Part shown: piece after piece, positions 34,852 to 43,937 of the stretch
Numbering within the stretch: the first letter of the stretch is position 1
How the letters are laid out: each line of letters opens with the position of its first letter
Assembly: GCF_030817215.1 (NCBI RefSeq)
Contig: NZ_JAUSZA010000001.1
Span: 5,182,501 to 5,246,500, forward strand
Reading direction: 5' to 3'
DNA: 64,000 bases
Source: Paenibacillus sp. V4I3
GTDB taxonomy: Bacteria; Bacillota; Bacilli; Paenibacillales; NBRC-103111
The notes under the pieces: generated by a model
Seen by the model: only the letters and a program-made list of their open reading frames with translations
Told to the model about the DNA's origin: nothing
Database searches by the model: none
Made by a program: the position numbers and the translations under genes

Positions 34852-35757
34852 CTACCACAAACTCGTCTCAGAATTTTTTCTTGCCACATAGTTGACCACA
34901 ATGAGCAGCAGCAAATTAACGATGGAATTAAACAGTCCGACTGCTGCGGAGAAACTAAAATTCGCTCCTACCAAGCCCATTTTGTAAACATAGGTGGAAA
35001 TAACCTCAGACGCCCCAACATTAATCGCATTTTGCATCAGGTACACCTTCTCGAATCCAACGTTCATGATTTGCCCTGCATTCAGAATGAGCAGGATGAC
35101 GGCTGTCGGCATTAAGCTTGGCAAATCGATATGAATCATCCGCTGAAAACGGGACGCGCCATCCACCTTGGCCGCTTCATACAAATGCGGATCCACCCCT
35201 GCTAGAGCGGCAATGTAAATGACCGAGGCATATCCCGTAAACTGCCAAACGTCGGAAAGTACATACACGGTTTTGAAATATTCCGGCTTTGACATCAAAT
35301 TTTCCGCTGGAAACCCGAACTTATCCGCCAAGAGATGGATGAAGCCAAGCTGCGGGGAAAGGAAAAGCATAATAATCGAAACCATGATGACCGTTGAAAT
35401 AAAGTACGGCGCGAATGTGACCAGCTGTACGGCGCGCTTGAAAACCCCGTTTTTCAGTTCGTTCAGTGCAAGAGCGAGTATAATCGGCGCCGGAAACCCG
35501 ATAAGAAGCGAGTAAAGGCTAAGCAGCGATGTGTTCTTGATAACCCTCCAAAAAATGGGCAAATGGAAAAAGTCTACAAAGTGCTTAAAACCAATCCAAT
35601 CGCTTCCCCATATCCCTTTGGTAACCATATAATTTTTAAAAGCAATCTGCACGCCAGCCATAGGTACGTATTTAAAAATAATCAAATATACGAGTGACGG
35701 CAAGATAATCAGATAGAGTTGCCAGTTTTTCTTTACCATTCTAAGTGCTATACTCAT
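34852..35757 (-). CDS. Carbohydrate ABC transporter permease (LplB/YteP-type)
   Basis: A 301-residue permease with the group signature near the N terminus (LIIFKYVPMAGVQIAFKNYM), six helices and an EAA loop (LYEAAKVDGASRFQRMIHIDLPSLMP). It is the first gene of the sugar operon. ATG 35757 follows GGGGGAG. A palindromic motif at 35791-35809 lies just upstream. The divergent YesM/YesN-type pair probably activates this operon. Confidence 0.92.
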   Translation of the reverse strand: MSIALRMVKKNWQLYLIILPSLVYLIIFKYVPMAGVQIAFKNYMVTKGIWGSDWIGFKHFVDFFHLPIFWRVIKNTSLLSLYSLLIGFPAPIILALALNELKNGVFKRAVQLVTFAPYFISTVIMVSIIMLFLSPQLGFIHLLADKFGFPAENLMSKPEYFKTVYVLSDVWQFTGYASVIYIAALAGVDPHLYEAAKVDGASRFQRMIHIDLPSLMPTAVILLILNAGQIMNVGFEKVYLMQNAINVGASEVISTYVYKMGLVGANFSFSAAVGLFNSIVNLLLLIVVNYVARKNSETSLW

Positions 35758-35790
35758 GATACTCCCCCTCACTGCATTTACGTAAAAGTT

Positions 35791-35809
35791 AATATTAAGC
35801 GCTTACAGG
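35791..35809. promoter_or_regulatory. Operator-like motif, copy 2
   Basis: AATATTAAGCGCTTACAGG contains the palindrome TAAGCGCTTA and repeats the motif of 24697-24714 with only two or three differences. It lies 34-52 bases before the first permease start. It also resembles a weak cre site. Confidence 0.5.
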
Positions 35810-35889
35810 ATCTATGATAAAGGAGCTAGAATTAAATTTATAGGGATCATTCTTAAGCAGTAGTGTCCGTTCATAAGGTGGTGTGAGTC

Positions 35890-37665
35890 ATAACAAAGCC
35901 AACGATTAACTTTCAAAACTTGTCGATTGTGAAAAAAATGGCGATAGGCTATATCGTTATCATCTTCATTCCGATTATTTCGTTCGGCCTGTTTCTGTAT
36001 AACCAGAACTACAACAGTTTTCTCGAAGAGTACGCCCAAGGAAGGCAGAAAATTGTTAATCAGGTGCTTAACAACTTAAATGTAAGTACAGTGCAGATCG
36101 AATCCGCTTATCAATTATTTCAAAATAATTCGAATACCATTGCTTATTTAAGTGGGAACTACCGGACCGATTTCGATCAGGTATCTAACTTTTTAACCTA
36201 TATCAGACCCCTATTCTCTTATATTTTGTCATCCAATCGACTGATCGACGGAATGACCATCTATATGGAGCAGCAGAATGGTATGATATTTCGGCCTGAA
36301 ATGGCCAAGATGGACGAATCCAAGTTGGACGAGAGCATCAAGAAACTCCCGCTAGGGGTTGGAAAATGGATTACGATAAAAAACGGGTCGAATCCAGACA
36401 TCAACCTACATTTTGTCCATAAAATCGGAAACCGGAATTTTGAACAGGATATCGGTCTTCTCGATATCAAAGTTACTTCGAAATTAATTAAACCTTTGTT
36501 AGAATCGCTAAATTTGAACAATAGAAGCAATTTATATGTGCTTGATCAGGATCACCAAGTCATTTCTCTTGTGGAAAAAGTCCCCTTATCTCAGGATTCA
36601 GAACAGGCTTTATTTGCCGATGTCTTCCAATCGAACGCAAAATACTCGTATCAGCAGGTTAATGGAAATAAAATGCTAATTGAATCGTTTTATGCCGAAA
36701 GCCTTAAGCTGCAGTTTGTCATGATTGAGCAAGTTGACGACGTCTTTATTGGCATCAAAAAAAACAAGTACGTACTCGTATTAACCGTGTCCATCCTTTT
36801 ATTACTACTTTCCGGCATTTACTATCTGATCGCCAGTTCAATTACGAAGCGCATTTTGAAGCTTTCCAAACATATGCGTCAGGTTGACGAAAACCATTTC
36901 CCGCTCTATCACGGAGAAATTAATAAGGATGAGGTCGGGCACCTGACCTCCGCTTATAATGCGATGATCAGGCGTATGGATGAGCTGGTAAATACGGTAC
37001 ACCGTTCGGAAATGCTGCGGAAGGAATCAGCCTATCTCATGATGCAGGCGCAAATCAAGCCCCATTTCCTGTACAATACCCTCGAATCGATTCGCATGAT
37101 TGCGGAAGCGAACGATGATCCAGAAGCAGCTGAGATGTCCTATACACTTGGCAAACTATTTCGCTACAGCCTTTCGGGAACGAAAAGCGATACTTCGCTG
37201 AGAGAAGAAGTTGAAAATGTACAAGACTATATCAAAATCCAGCAAATTCGGCTGGCTGATCGGCTTCAAGTATCTTTCGATATAGACGCTGTTATCGATA
37301 ACTTTATTTGTCCCCACTATATGCTGCAGCCAATTATTGAAAACTGCATTGTTCACGGGATCGCGAATGTAAGAAAACAAGGCTCGCTTTCGATCCGCAT
37401 TTGGGAAGATTCCGCGTTTATGTTCATTGCCGTTGAGGATTCTGGTGCAGGTATTGAGGAAGAAAGACTTGTGCTCATCCAAGGCGTCTTAAACGGTAAA
37501 ATGGATGTCCATCTCTTACAGACGGATGGCGGGGGTCTCGGTATTTTCAATGTAAACGAAAGAGTGAAAATGTTTTTTGGTGAACGTTCGGGTATTCAAA
37601 TGGAGAGTAAGCTTAACGAGGGGACGACATGTATACTCAAGTTAGCAAAGGGGGCAACACAATGA
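35890..37665 (+). CDS. YesM-type sensor histidine kinase
   Basis: A kinase of about 590 residues: membrane helix near the N terminus, a long extracellular sensor region, a second helix (VLVLTVSILLLLLSGIYYLI), HAMP, the His-kinase motif QAQIKPHFLYNTLESIRM, and an ATPase with ENCIVHGIAN and GGGLGIFNVNERV. The expected start is unusual. AAGGTGG lies eight bases before ATA 35890, whose frame gives the family-like TKPTINFQNLSIVKKM, but ATA is a poor start. The first standard start is TTG 35920. Its stop overlaps the response regulator start (ATGA). Confidence 0.88.
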   Translation: MTKPTINFQNLSIVKKMAIGYIVIIFIPIISFGLFLYNQNYNSFLEEYAQGRQKIVNQVLNNLNVSTVQIESAYQLFQNNSNTIAYLSGNYRTDFDQVSNFLTYIRPLFSYILSSNRLIDGMTIYMEQQNGMIFRPEMAKMDESKLDESIKKLPLGVGKWITIKNGSNPDINLHFVHKIGNRNFEQDIGLLDIKVTSKLIKPLLESLNLNNRSNLYVLDQDHQVISLVEKVPLSQDSEQALFADVFQSNAKYSYQQVNGNKMLIESFYAESLKLQFVMIEQVDDVFIGIKKNKYVLVLTVSILLLLLSGIYYLIASSITKRILKLSKHMRQVDENHFPLYHGEINKDEVGHLTSAYNAMIRRMDELVNTVHRSEMLRKESAYLMMQAQIKPHFLYNTLESIRMIAEANDDPEAAEMSYTLGKLFRYSLSGTKSDTSLREEVENVQDYIKIQQIRLADRLQVSFDIDAVIDNFICPHYMLQPIIENCIVHGIANVRKQGSLSIRIWEDSAFMFIAVEDSGAGIEEERLVLIQGVLNGKMDVHLLQTDGGGLGIFNVNERVKMFFGERSGIQMESKLNEGTTCILKLAKGATQ

Positions 37666-39182
37666 AGCTGATGGTTGTCGATGATGAGCCTATCATTTTA
37701 AATGGGATTATCCGCATGATCCAGAAAGCGAATACATCGTTTACCGAGATCGTCGGCGCTGCCGACGGCGTTGATGCGGTGCAAAAGCTAGCCTATTTTC
37801 AGCCCGACCTGATCCTTACAGATATTCATATGCCGGAAATGGACGGTCTCGCTCTTATTAAAGAAATACAAGCTCTGAACCTTTGCAATCGCTTCATTAT
37901 TTTAACCGGTTATGGCGATTTCGCATATGCTAGACAAGCTCTGCGCTATCAAGTCATCGATTATTTGTTGAAGCCGATTAATAAAGAAGAACTACTCACT
38001 GTACTCACAAGAGTTGAGCGAACAATTATGGAGGAACAGCATCAAACCATTGAGCATGACCTACTGCTTCTCAAAGAACATATCCTTTACAATACGCCAA
38101 TTGAGGACATGCCGCTCAAGCCTGAGCAGCTGCACACCCTACTTCCCTATCCATATACGACGATTATTGTATTCCAGGCATACGAGAGTGTTCCCCTTTT
38201 GACGGCCGAACGTCTGGAAGGTGTTTGTGCCCTTCTGTCGCACGTTTGCAAGAAAACGTACACCGTTCATTCCCGTTTCTTAAGGCAAACGGTCCTCATT
38301 GCGAACGGTGTGCATGTACCGACAGACGAAGAGTTTCAGCGTGCATGTGGCGAGTTGTTCGATACGAAAAGAATACTGGGCAGCGGATATTGCATTGGGC
38401 TCAGTGTGAGGAAGAACGATAATGATAATTTGCGTGATCTGTATATAGAAGCAATGGCTGCAATGTTATTTAATCGGTACTTTTCAAATACCAGTTTGAC
38501 GATATATAGACCAGAGTCAGAGAACATACATAGTGACTATGATAATCTTGTTCAATATATTGAACATTCGCTAGCCCAACAGATTTCGATCGAGCAGATT
38601 GAGAAGGACATCCAGTCCATACTGCCTCCTTTCTCAGGCCATGCAGATTGCAATAAGAAACTGCGTGAGCAGTTTCTTATCTGTGTTGGTGTCTATTTGC
38701 AAAGTGTTGGCCTGACGCCTGAATCCATTTGGGGTGAACACGCGGCAAACAAACTATTTTCGCCCAGCAGCACCCCGCTTGAGAATATCAGTGTATCGGA
38801 GATCATCGCACAATTAATTCGCTATGCACGCAGCACCGATCGCCATCAGCCGCACACACAGGCAATCGATAAAATCGTTGCTTTCGTGGAACAAAATTAC
38901 AAGCTGGATCTATCGCTCGATGCCGTTGCGGATCATGTGCAAATGCATCCCAATTACATCAGCATGTTGTTTCGCAAAGAGATGGGACTAACCTTTCTTC
39001 ACTACTTGCATACGTTCCGACTGACCAAAGCCAAGCAAATCATGCAAGAGAATCCGGAATGGCCGATCAACACCATTGCGGAGCTTGTAGGTTATGAAAA
39101 TCCGCGGCATTTTTTCAAAGTGTTTAAAAAATTCGAAAACATCACGCCCGGGCAATACCGCCTTGGAAATTCTTCCGTATGA
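37662..39182 (+). CDS. YesN-type response regulator with AraC DNA-binding domain
   Basis: A 506-residue regulator. The receiver domain has the acidic pair in VVDDEP, the phospho-acceptor Asp in LILTDIHMPEMDG (near residue 54) and Lys in LLKPINKEE. A long linker follows, then two AraC helix-turn-helix units (LDAVADHVQMHPNYISMLF and NTIAELVGYENPRHFFKVF). The start ATG overlaps the kinase stop and follows AAAGGGGG. The likely target is the divergent sugar ABC operon. Confidence 0.93.
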   Translation: MKLMVVDDEPIILNGIIRMIQKANTSFTEIVGAADGVDAVQKLAYFQPDLILTDIHMPEMDGLALIKEIQALNLCNRFIILTGYGDFAYARQALRYQVIDYLLKPINKEELLTVLTRVERTIMEEQHQTIEHDLLLLKEHILYNTPIEDMPLKPEQLHTLLPYPYTTIIVFQAYESVPLLTAERLEGVCALLSHVCKKTYTVHSRFLRQTVLIANGVHVPTDEEFQRACGELFDTKRILGSGYCIGLSVRKNDNDNLRDLYIEAMAAMLFNRYFSNTSLTIYRPESENIHSDYDNLVQYIEHSLAQQISIEQIEKDIQSILPPFSGHADCNKKLREQFLICVGVYLQSVGLTPESIWGEHAANKLFSPSSTPLENISVSEIIAQLIRYARSTDRHQPHTQAIDKIVAFVEQNYKLDLSLDAVADHVQMHPNYISMLFRKEMGLTFLHYLHTFRLTKAKQIMQENPEWPINTIAELVGYENPRHFFKVFKKFENITPGQYRLGNSSV

Positions 39183-39231
39183 AATTCCTAAGCCTCTTCC
39201 ATTTCGATATCCAGATTCAGAATCCATCTGC

Positions 39232-40158
39232 TTATAACGCCGCTTCAATAGTAGGCGTTTTCCGCTGTACAGCTTTACGGAACAAATATACGGACAAACT
39301 GAGCTCGAACATGATGACGACGGAACTCGTAATCCCAGCGATCAGACCATTAAGCCCAGGATTGTAGTCCACAAGAAGGAAAAGTATCGTCACTGACAAA
39401 ATCACATTGCCGAATTTGCTGTAAGCGATTGTCTTATTTACGCCATGATACATAGCAAGCCCGTTCAAATAGTCGATCCAGGGATAGACCGCCGATCTAA
39501 TGATGAGCACAATCGGGTGGGAAGGCAGCTTGTCAGGCAACCGTCTGGCAAGCGAATGACCTTCGAAACAAGCAACCGCGCTCTCGATGGCCATCCCTGC
39601 CAAGAACAGCAACGCTCCGTACCTGCTGTCGTTAGTTAGATTCCAGGAGACCATAGCCCATGACATAAGACCCATGACGAATAAGCGTATCAGAATGCCG
39701 ATCGTCATCCATTTGGTCAACAGATGTTGGATTATAATGCCCTGGTACAAGCTGCGGGCAGCTGAAAACACGTTGACGAACATCAAGATTTGATAAGCGT
39801 TGACTGTAGCATCCAACAAGCTGTCTTGAGCCCCGAAAACATAGTGGAACAACAGCCGGCCAAGCGGCGTCCATGCAATCAGAGCGTTAAATAAGGCAAT
39901 GATGCCAACAATCGTAACGATCATACGCACCATTTCCCTAAATGAGTGTTGATCCTTCACATATTTGGCGCTGGTTTGCCGGAGTGGAGCGATAGCCTGT
40001 TCCAGGATAAATGACAAACTGAGTGCAAGCGCATAACCGCTTATGGTGAGATCAGGGTGTGGCGAGCGTGCAAGCACTCCGCTGATAATGACGTGAGTAA
40101 GTGAAGCAAGCAAAGCTGAAGCACCCATGGGCAGGTAAAATAAAATCAATCGAAGCAA
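39232..40158 (-). CDS. MATE/flippase-like membrane protein
   Basis: A 308-residue membrane protein with about eight helices. The N-terminal helix pair (LPMGASALLASLTHVIISGVLA) resembles MOP/MATE-superfamily transporters, but the length is about two thirds of a full MATE, so it is a short relative or a truncated form. The start is TTG, seven bases after AGGAGG. No substrate can be given. Confidence 0.65.
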   Translation of the reverse strand: MLRLILFYLPMGASALLASLTHVIISGVLARSPHPDLTISGYALALSLSFILEQAIAPLRQTSAKYVKDQHSFREMVRMIVTIVGIIALFNALIAWTPLGRLLFHYVFGAQDSLLDATVNAYQILMFVNVFSAARSLYQGIIIQHLLTKWMTIGILIRLFVMGLMSWAMVSWNLTNDSRYGALLFLAGMAIESAVACFEGHSLARRLPDKLPSHPIVLIIRSAVYPWIDYLNGLAMYHGVNKTIAYSKFGNVILSVTILFLLVDYNPGLNGLIAGITSSVVIMFELSLSVYLFRKAVQRKTPTIEAAL

Positions 40159-40491
40159 ACGAGTTCCTCCTGATAGTCGGGTAGATGATTCCTTAAGAGA
40201 TTTTCATTCGGTAAAGTAAGCTGTTTAATGTGGGATTGTGACGTTTATAAATAAATATATTTATTTTTTTGTGGAATTAAACACATTTTCCCCCATGAAC
40301 CAACATGTGTCAAGGTTTATAACGGGAAGTTCCCCATTGTTCTAACAAAAACAAAATTTTTAATTCCAACTTTTAGCTGCTTATGCTTACATAAAAAATG
40401 CACCCCTTAGAACTCATCGGAATCGATTTTCCAATGTTTATCCTAAGGGGTGCATTTCAAATTTTGAGTGAAACGTTTTTTTTCTTACCTT
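40159..40491. other. Intergenic stretch of 333 bases
   Basis: AT-rich upstream region of the flippase-like gene plus the terminator of the aldo/keto reductase gene. No gene is seen. Confidence 0.5.
40396..40457 (-). terminator. Terminator after the aldo/keto reductase gene
   Basis: Perfect 15-base arms AAATGCACCCCTTAG and its complement enclose 32 bases. T residues follow the stem on the minus strand. Confidence 0.85.
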
Positions 40492-41472
40492 TTACCAAGC
40501 ATATGCCTGCGGAGCTGCTCCTCCTGGACCCGGGAAGATTTCATCTAGTTTCTGTAGCGTTGATTCATCCAGTACAATATCAACAACACGCAGTGTATTT
40601 TGAAATTGTTCAAGTGTACGCGGTCCAATAATCGGTGCTGTCATAGCTGGGTGAACCAGCGTCCATGCCAACGCCACATTCGCTTCACTTTCACCAAGCT
40701 CCTTGCTTAAAGTCGAGAAAGCCTCCAACTGTGTACGAAACTTCTCTACCCTCTCAGGGTTACTCGCTCGTTTAGAGCCCTCAATCGGCTTCAAAGCATT
40801 GCCGCCTAGCAGTCCGCCATCTAGCGGGCTCCATGCTATTACACCAATTCCAAGTTCCTCAGCCGCTGGCAGCACTTCAAGTTCAGGCAGTCTGCAGAGC
40901 AAGCTGTATTTGTGCTGTTCGGATACAAGACCAATAAGATGACGAGCTTTGGCTTCATATTGCGCTTTCACCAAATCACGACCCGCAAAGTTACTAGATC
41001 CTACATAGCCAATTTTCCCTTGGTACACTGGAACTTGAAAAGCTTCCCACAGCTCATCCCAAGATACATTGCGATCCACATGGTGCATTTGATAGAGCTC
41101 AATATGATCCGTTTGTAGGCGGCGTAATGACGCGTCCAAGTGTCGGCGAAGCTTGTAAGCGGAAAGCCCGCCTTCCCGGTTAGGTCCGTCGTTCACATCA
41201 TACATGTCCCCATAGAACTTCGTAGCTAGTATCGTCTTCTCTCTTCGTCCACCGCCTTGTGCGAACCAACGACCTATAATTTCCTCGGTACGCCCCGCAT
41301 TCTCTCCCCAACCATAAATATTTGCCGTATCAAAAAAATTGATTCCAGCATCCAATGCAGCATCCATGATTCGAAAAGCTTCTTTTTCCTCTGTATCTAC
41401 ACCGAAGTTCATGGTTCCAAGGCACAATTTACTAACTTTTAATCCCGAACGACCTAAGTAACTATATTTCAT
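40492..41472 (-). CDS. Aldo/keto reductase
   Basis: A 326-residue (beta/alpha)8 reductase. The catalytic set is visible: Asp and Tyr in FFDTANIYGWG, Lys in ATKFYG and His in ELYQMHHVDR; the NADP-binding C terminus has WTLVHPAMTAPIIGPRTLEQ. It probably reduces aldehydes using NADPH. ATG 41472 follows TGGAGG. The motif AAGTACGCACTTT about 110 bases upstream is shared with the SDR gene at 26392. Confidence 0.92.
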   Translation of the reverse strand: MKYSYLGRSGLKVSKLCLGTMNFGVDTEEKEAFRIMDAALDAGINFFDTANIYGWGENAGRTEEIIGRWFAQGGGRREKTILATKFYGDMYDVNDGPNREGGLSAYKLRRHLDASLRRLQTDHIELYQMHHVDRNVSWDELWEAFQVPVYQGKIGYVGSSNFAGRDLVKAQYEAKARHLIGLVSEQHKYSLLCRLPELEVLPAAEELGIGVIAWSPLDGGLLGGNALKPIEGSKRASNPERVEKFRTQLEAFSTLSKELGESEANVALAWTLVHPAMTAPIIGPRTLEQFQNTLRVVDIVLDESTLQKLDEIFPGPGGAAPQAYAW

Positions 41473-41581
41473 CTTTATCGCCTCCATTAGTTTATAGAGC
41501 AAAGCACGTTTCCATCGTGAAGTGACTCATCCACTTATTCATTTCAACAACCTAATCATACCTGAATCTGGGATGCTTCAG

Positions 41582-41594
41582 AAGTACGCACTTT
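41582..41594. promoter_or_regulatory. Shared 13-base operator-like motif, copy 2
   Basis: AAGTACGCACTTT is the exact reverse complement of 26315-26327. It lies 110-122 bases upstream of the leftward aldo/keto reductase start. Confidence 0.5.
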
Positions 41595-41706
41595 TCCTTA
41601 ACATAGTTGGCTTAGGGTAATCTACTCACCTAAATGTTAGTACTATTTTTGATAAAAAGATAGCCTGAAAAAATAAAAAAAGCCGCGACTAGCGCGACTT
41701 TCGAGC

Positions 41707-42048
41707 TTATACCTTTTTAACAAATTCGGATTTTAATTTCATAGCTCCGAAATCATCAATTTTGCAATCAATATCATGATCTCCATCAACCAAACGTATA
41801 TTTTTAACTTTTGTACCTATTTTTATGACGGATGAACTTCCTTTTACTTTAAGGTCCTTGATTACCGTAACAGTATCACCGTCATTTAAAACATTTCCAT
41901 TGGCATCTTTAACAATTTTGTTATCGGCACGATCTTCCGTTTCCAATTCTAACGTCCACTCATGCGCGCATTCTGGGCAAATCAATAGATTCCCATCTTC
42001 GTACGTGTACGCTGATTGACATTTTGGACAATTTGGTAAATCTAGCAT
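41707..42048 (-). CDS. PhnA/YjdM-type zinc-ribbon protein
   Basis: A protein of about 113 residues with an N-terminal zinc ribbon (LPNCPKCQSAYTYEDGNLLICPECAHEW) and the PhnA/YjdM C-terminal domain (VKDANGNVLNDGDTVTVIKDLKVKG). Despite the name in databases, a link to phosphonate use is not supported. The start is uncertain; ATG 42048 is best spaced from GGGGG, with in-frame ATGs at 42057 and 42066. Confidence 0.85.
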   Translation of the reverse strand: MLDLPNCPKCQSAYTYEDGNLLICPECAHEWTLELETEDRADNKIVKDANGNVLNDGDTVTVIKDLKVKGSSSVIKIGTKVKNIRLVDGDHDIDCKIDDFGAMKLKSEFVKKV

Positions 42049-42201
42049 TAATCTCATTTCCCCCATTCGTTATATGCTTATATACTGCCATAGTCTTCCC
42101 ATTTTAACAACCCTTCCTCCTTCCTTCGTAACGTACAAATGTACAAACACACTTGCAGCTTTTGCATTTACTGTATTAATAAAGGAAGGAGAAGTGATAG
42201 G

Positions 42202-42582
42202 ATGATTGCAAAGCGAGTTACATTCTCAACTGGTATTTTACGGAGACCAAATAAAACGAAGTTTGCCCTTGTCGATGTCGTTAACTTCAATAAAGGGTGC
42301 TCCCGCAGGGTAACGGTACAAGTATTTGACTGGTCTAATGGATCACCAATTCCCTCGAAGGTAAGTCCTTGCAACACCAAAAAATGTACGGTAACGGTTG
42401 CATCTAATAAATCGGTTTTCTTGTTTGCAGACGTGTCAAAGGTAAGGTTTAAATATGAGGTTCGTATTACACAGCACAATGATCACAAGTTAGTAACGAA
42501 TGTAACTGGTGTTACGAATGCACCCTTTACTCCGCAAGTAGGAGACACGGTGCTTCAACGAAGTTTAATAAGAATAAAATAG
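42202..42582 (+). CDS. Unknown beta-rich protein
   Basis: A 126-residue protein with alternating hydrophobic residues and many Thr, Val and Lys (VTVQVFDWSNGSPIPSKVSP, TVTVASNKSVFLFADVS), suggesting a beta-sandwich. I recall similar uncharacterised proteins in Bacillales but cannot name a family. There is no signal peptide. AAGGAAGGAG precedes ATG 42202. It has its own terminator. Confidence 0.7.
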   Translation: MIAKRVTFSTGILRRPNKTKFALVDVVNFNKGCSRRVTVQVFDWSNGSPIPSKVSPCNTKKCTVTVASNKSVFLFADVSKVRFKYEVRITQHNDHKLVTNVTGVTNAPFTPQVGDTVLQRSLIRIK

Positions 42583-42600
42583 TTTCAGCATTTCAGCTGA

Positions 42601-42645
42601 AAAACATAAACGAGCAGACTGCGGCTGATGCTCTTTTTATGTTTT
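42601..42645 (+). terminator. Terminator after the unknown protein gene
   Basis: Stem AACATAAACGAGCA paired with TGCTCTTTTTATGTT, followed by T residues. Confidence 0.7.
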
Positions 42646-42716
42646 GTGTTGTTTTACTTTTGACTATCGTACAATGTAAGATAAAGGAAACAACGAAAGA
42701 AATGAGATGATTTCGG

Positions 42717-43259
42717 ATGGAGAAAACAATAAAAGTGTTAGCAATTTCAGGAAGTCTTCGCCAAAAGTCTTCTAATACGGCACTTATGCACGCTATCATA
42801 GGACTAGCCCGTGAAAATATGAGCTTTACTGTATATAACGGTTTAGGTGATCTACCGCATTTCAACCCCGATCTTGACGTTGATGATGGACCTGCATCGG
42901 TCCTTCAGCTGCGCACACGACTAAACGAAGCCGATGCTGTTCTTATCTGCACACCAGAGTATGGGAATGGAGTACCTGGGGTTTTGAAAAATGCACTAGA
43001 CTGGTTAGTATCTTCAGGTCAGTTTATGAATAAACCGACAGCGGTAGTCACCGCGTCTCCCACTCCAATGGGCGGTGACAAGGCGCACGATTCCATTCTG
43101 CTTACGCTGAACATGATCAATGCCAAAATTGTTGAGAGAGGAACCATGATGATCCCCCACATTAACTTAAAACTTAATAAAGAGGGCGTCATTACTGATG
43201 CTAAAACCGAGAATGGTTTAAGTTCCCTGCTTGAAAGTCTTGTAGAGGCTTGTTCATAA
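42717..43259 (+). CDS. NADPH-dependent FMN reductase, third member
   Basis: A 180-residue flavodoxin-fold reductase with GSLRQKSSNTAL in the phosphate loop and CTPEYGNGVPGVLKNALDWL. It belongs to a different branch from the pair at 17450 and 25485 (chromate/quinone reductase-like). The ribosome binding site is weak. Confidence 0.9.
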   Translation: MEKTIKVLAISGSLRQKSSNTALMHAIIGLARENMSFTVYNGLGDLPHFNPDLDVDDGPASVLQLRTRLNEADAVLICTPEYGNGVPGVLKNALDWLVSSGQFMNKPTAVVTASPTPMGGDKAHDSILLTLNMINAKIVERGTMMIPHINLKLNKEGVITDAKTENGLSSLLESLVEACS

Positions 43260-43304
43260 TTAAAATTCGCCCTCTTATTGCTGATATTTTTTCCTCATAA
43301 AATC

Positions 43305-43331
43305 AAAAGAGCTCCGATTTCTCGAAGCTCT
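43305..43331 (-). terminator. Terminator of the des operon
   Basis: AGAGCT-loop-AGCTCT with T-rich bases following on the minus strand, just after the desR stop. Confidence 0.65.
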
Positions 43332-43337
43332 CTTTGG

Positions 43338-43937
43338 TCACTTGAACCATCCCTTTTCTTTAAAACGCATAATAGCCTCAATACGATTGCTTACATTGAG
43401 TTTATCAAGGATTACAGAAATATAGTTGCGGACGGTACCCGTTGTTATATACATTTGATCGGCGATTTCCTTCGTATTTTTACCGTCGGCGATAAGGATC
43501 AGCACTTCCTTCTCCCGCTCGGTCAAAGGATTTTCTTCCCCATATGCGTCATCTACTAACTCTGAGGCATAGATGCGGCGGCCAGCCATGATACTGCGAA
43601 TCGAAGTAGCGAGTTCCTCACTCGGGCTATCTTTCAACAAATAACCGTTGGCACCTGCTTTCACAGCCCTTTCAAAATATCCAGAACGGGCAAATGTAGT
43701 CAGTATCATCACCTTGCAGCCAAATCCCTTTAGTTCCTCAGCCGCGTCTAATCCGCTCTTAACTGGCATCTCAATATCCATGATACAAATATCTGGCTTA
43801 TGAAGATGAACCAGCCTCACAGCGTCCTCTCCATTGCTTGCTGTACCAACGACCTGCATATCTTCTTCCAAATCGAGCAAGGAAGCAAGTGCGCCAAGCA
43901 GCATTCGTTGGTCCTCAGCAATTACAATTCGAATCAT
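43338..43937 (-). CDS. desR: Response regulator of membrane-lipid sensing
   Basis: A 199-residue NarL-type regulator: receiver with AEDQ near the start, phospho-acceptor Asp in PDICIMDIEMPVKSG, and a C-terminal LuxR helix-turn-helix (LTEREKEVLILIADGKNTKE, ISVILDKLNVSNRIEA). It follows the kinase gene with an ATGA overlap. Its place after a fatty acid desaturase gene and kinase identifies it as DesR. The ATG 43937 follows GGGAGGCGGGG. Confidence 0.92.
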   Translation of the reverse strand: MIRIVIAEDQRMLLGALASLLDLEEDMQVVGTASNGEDAVRLVHLHKPDICIMDIEMPVKSGLDAAEELKGFGCKVMILTTFARSGYFERAVKAGANGYLLKDSPSEELATSIRSIMAGRRIYASELVDDAYGEENPLTEREKEVLILIADGKNTKEIADQMYITTGTVRNYISVILDKLNVSNRIEAIMRFKEKGWFK

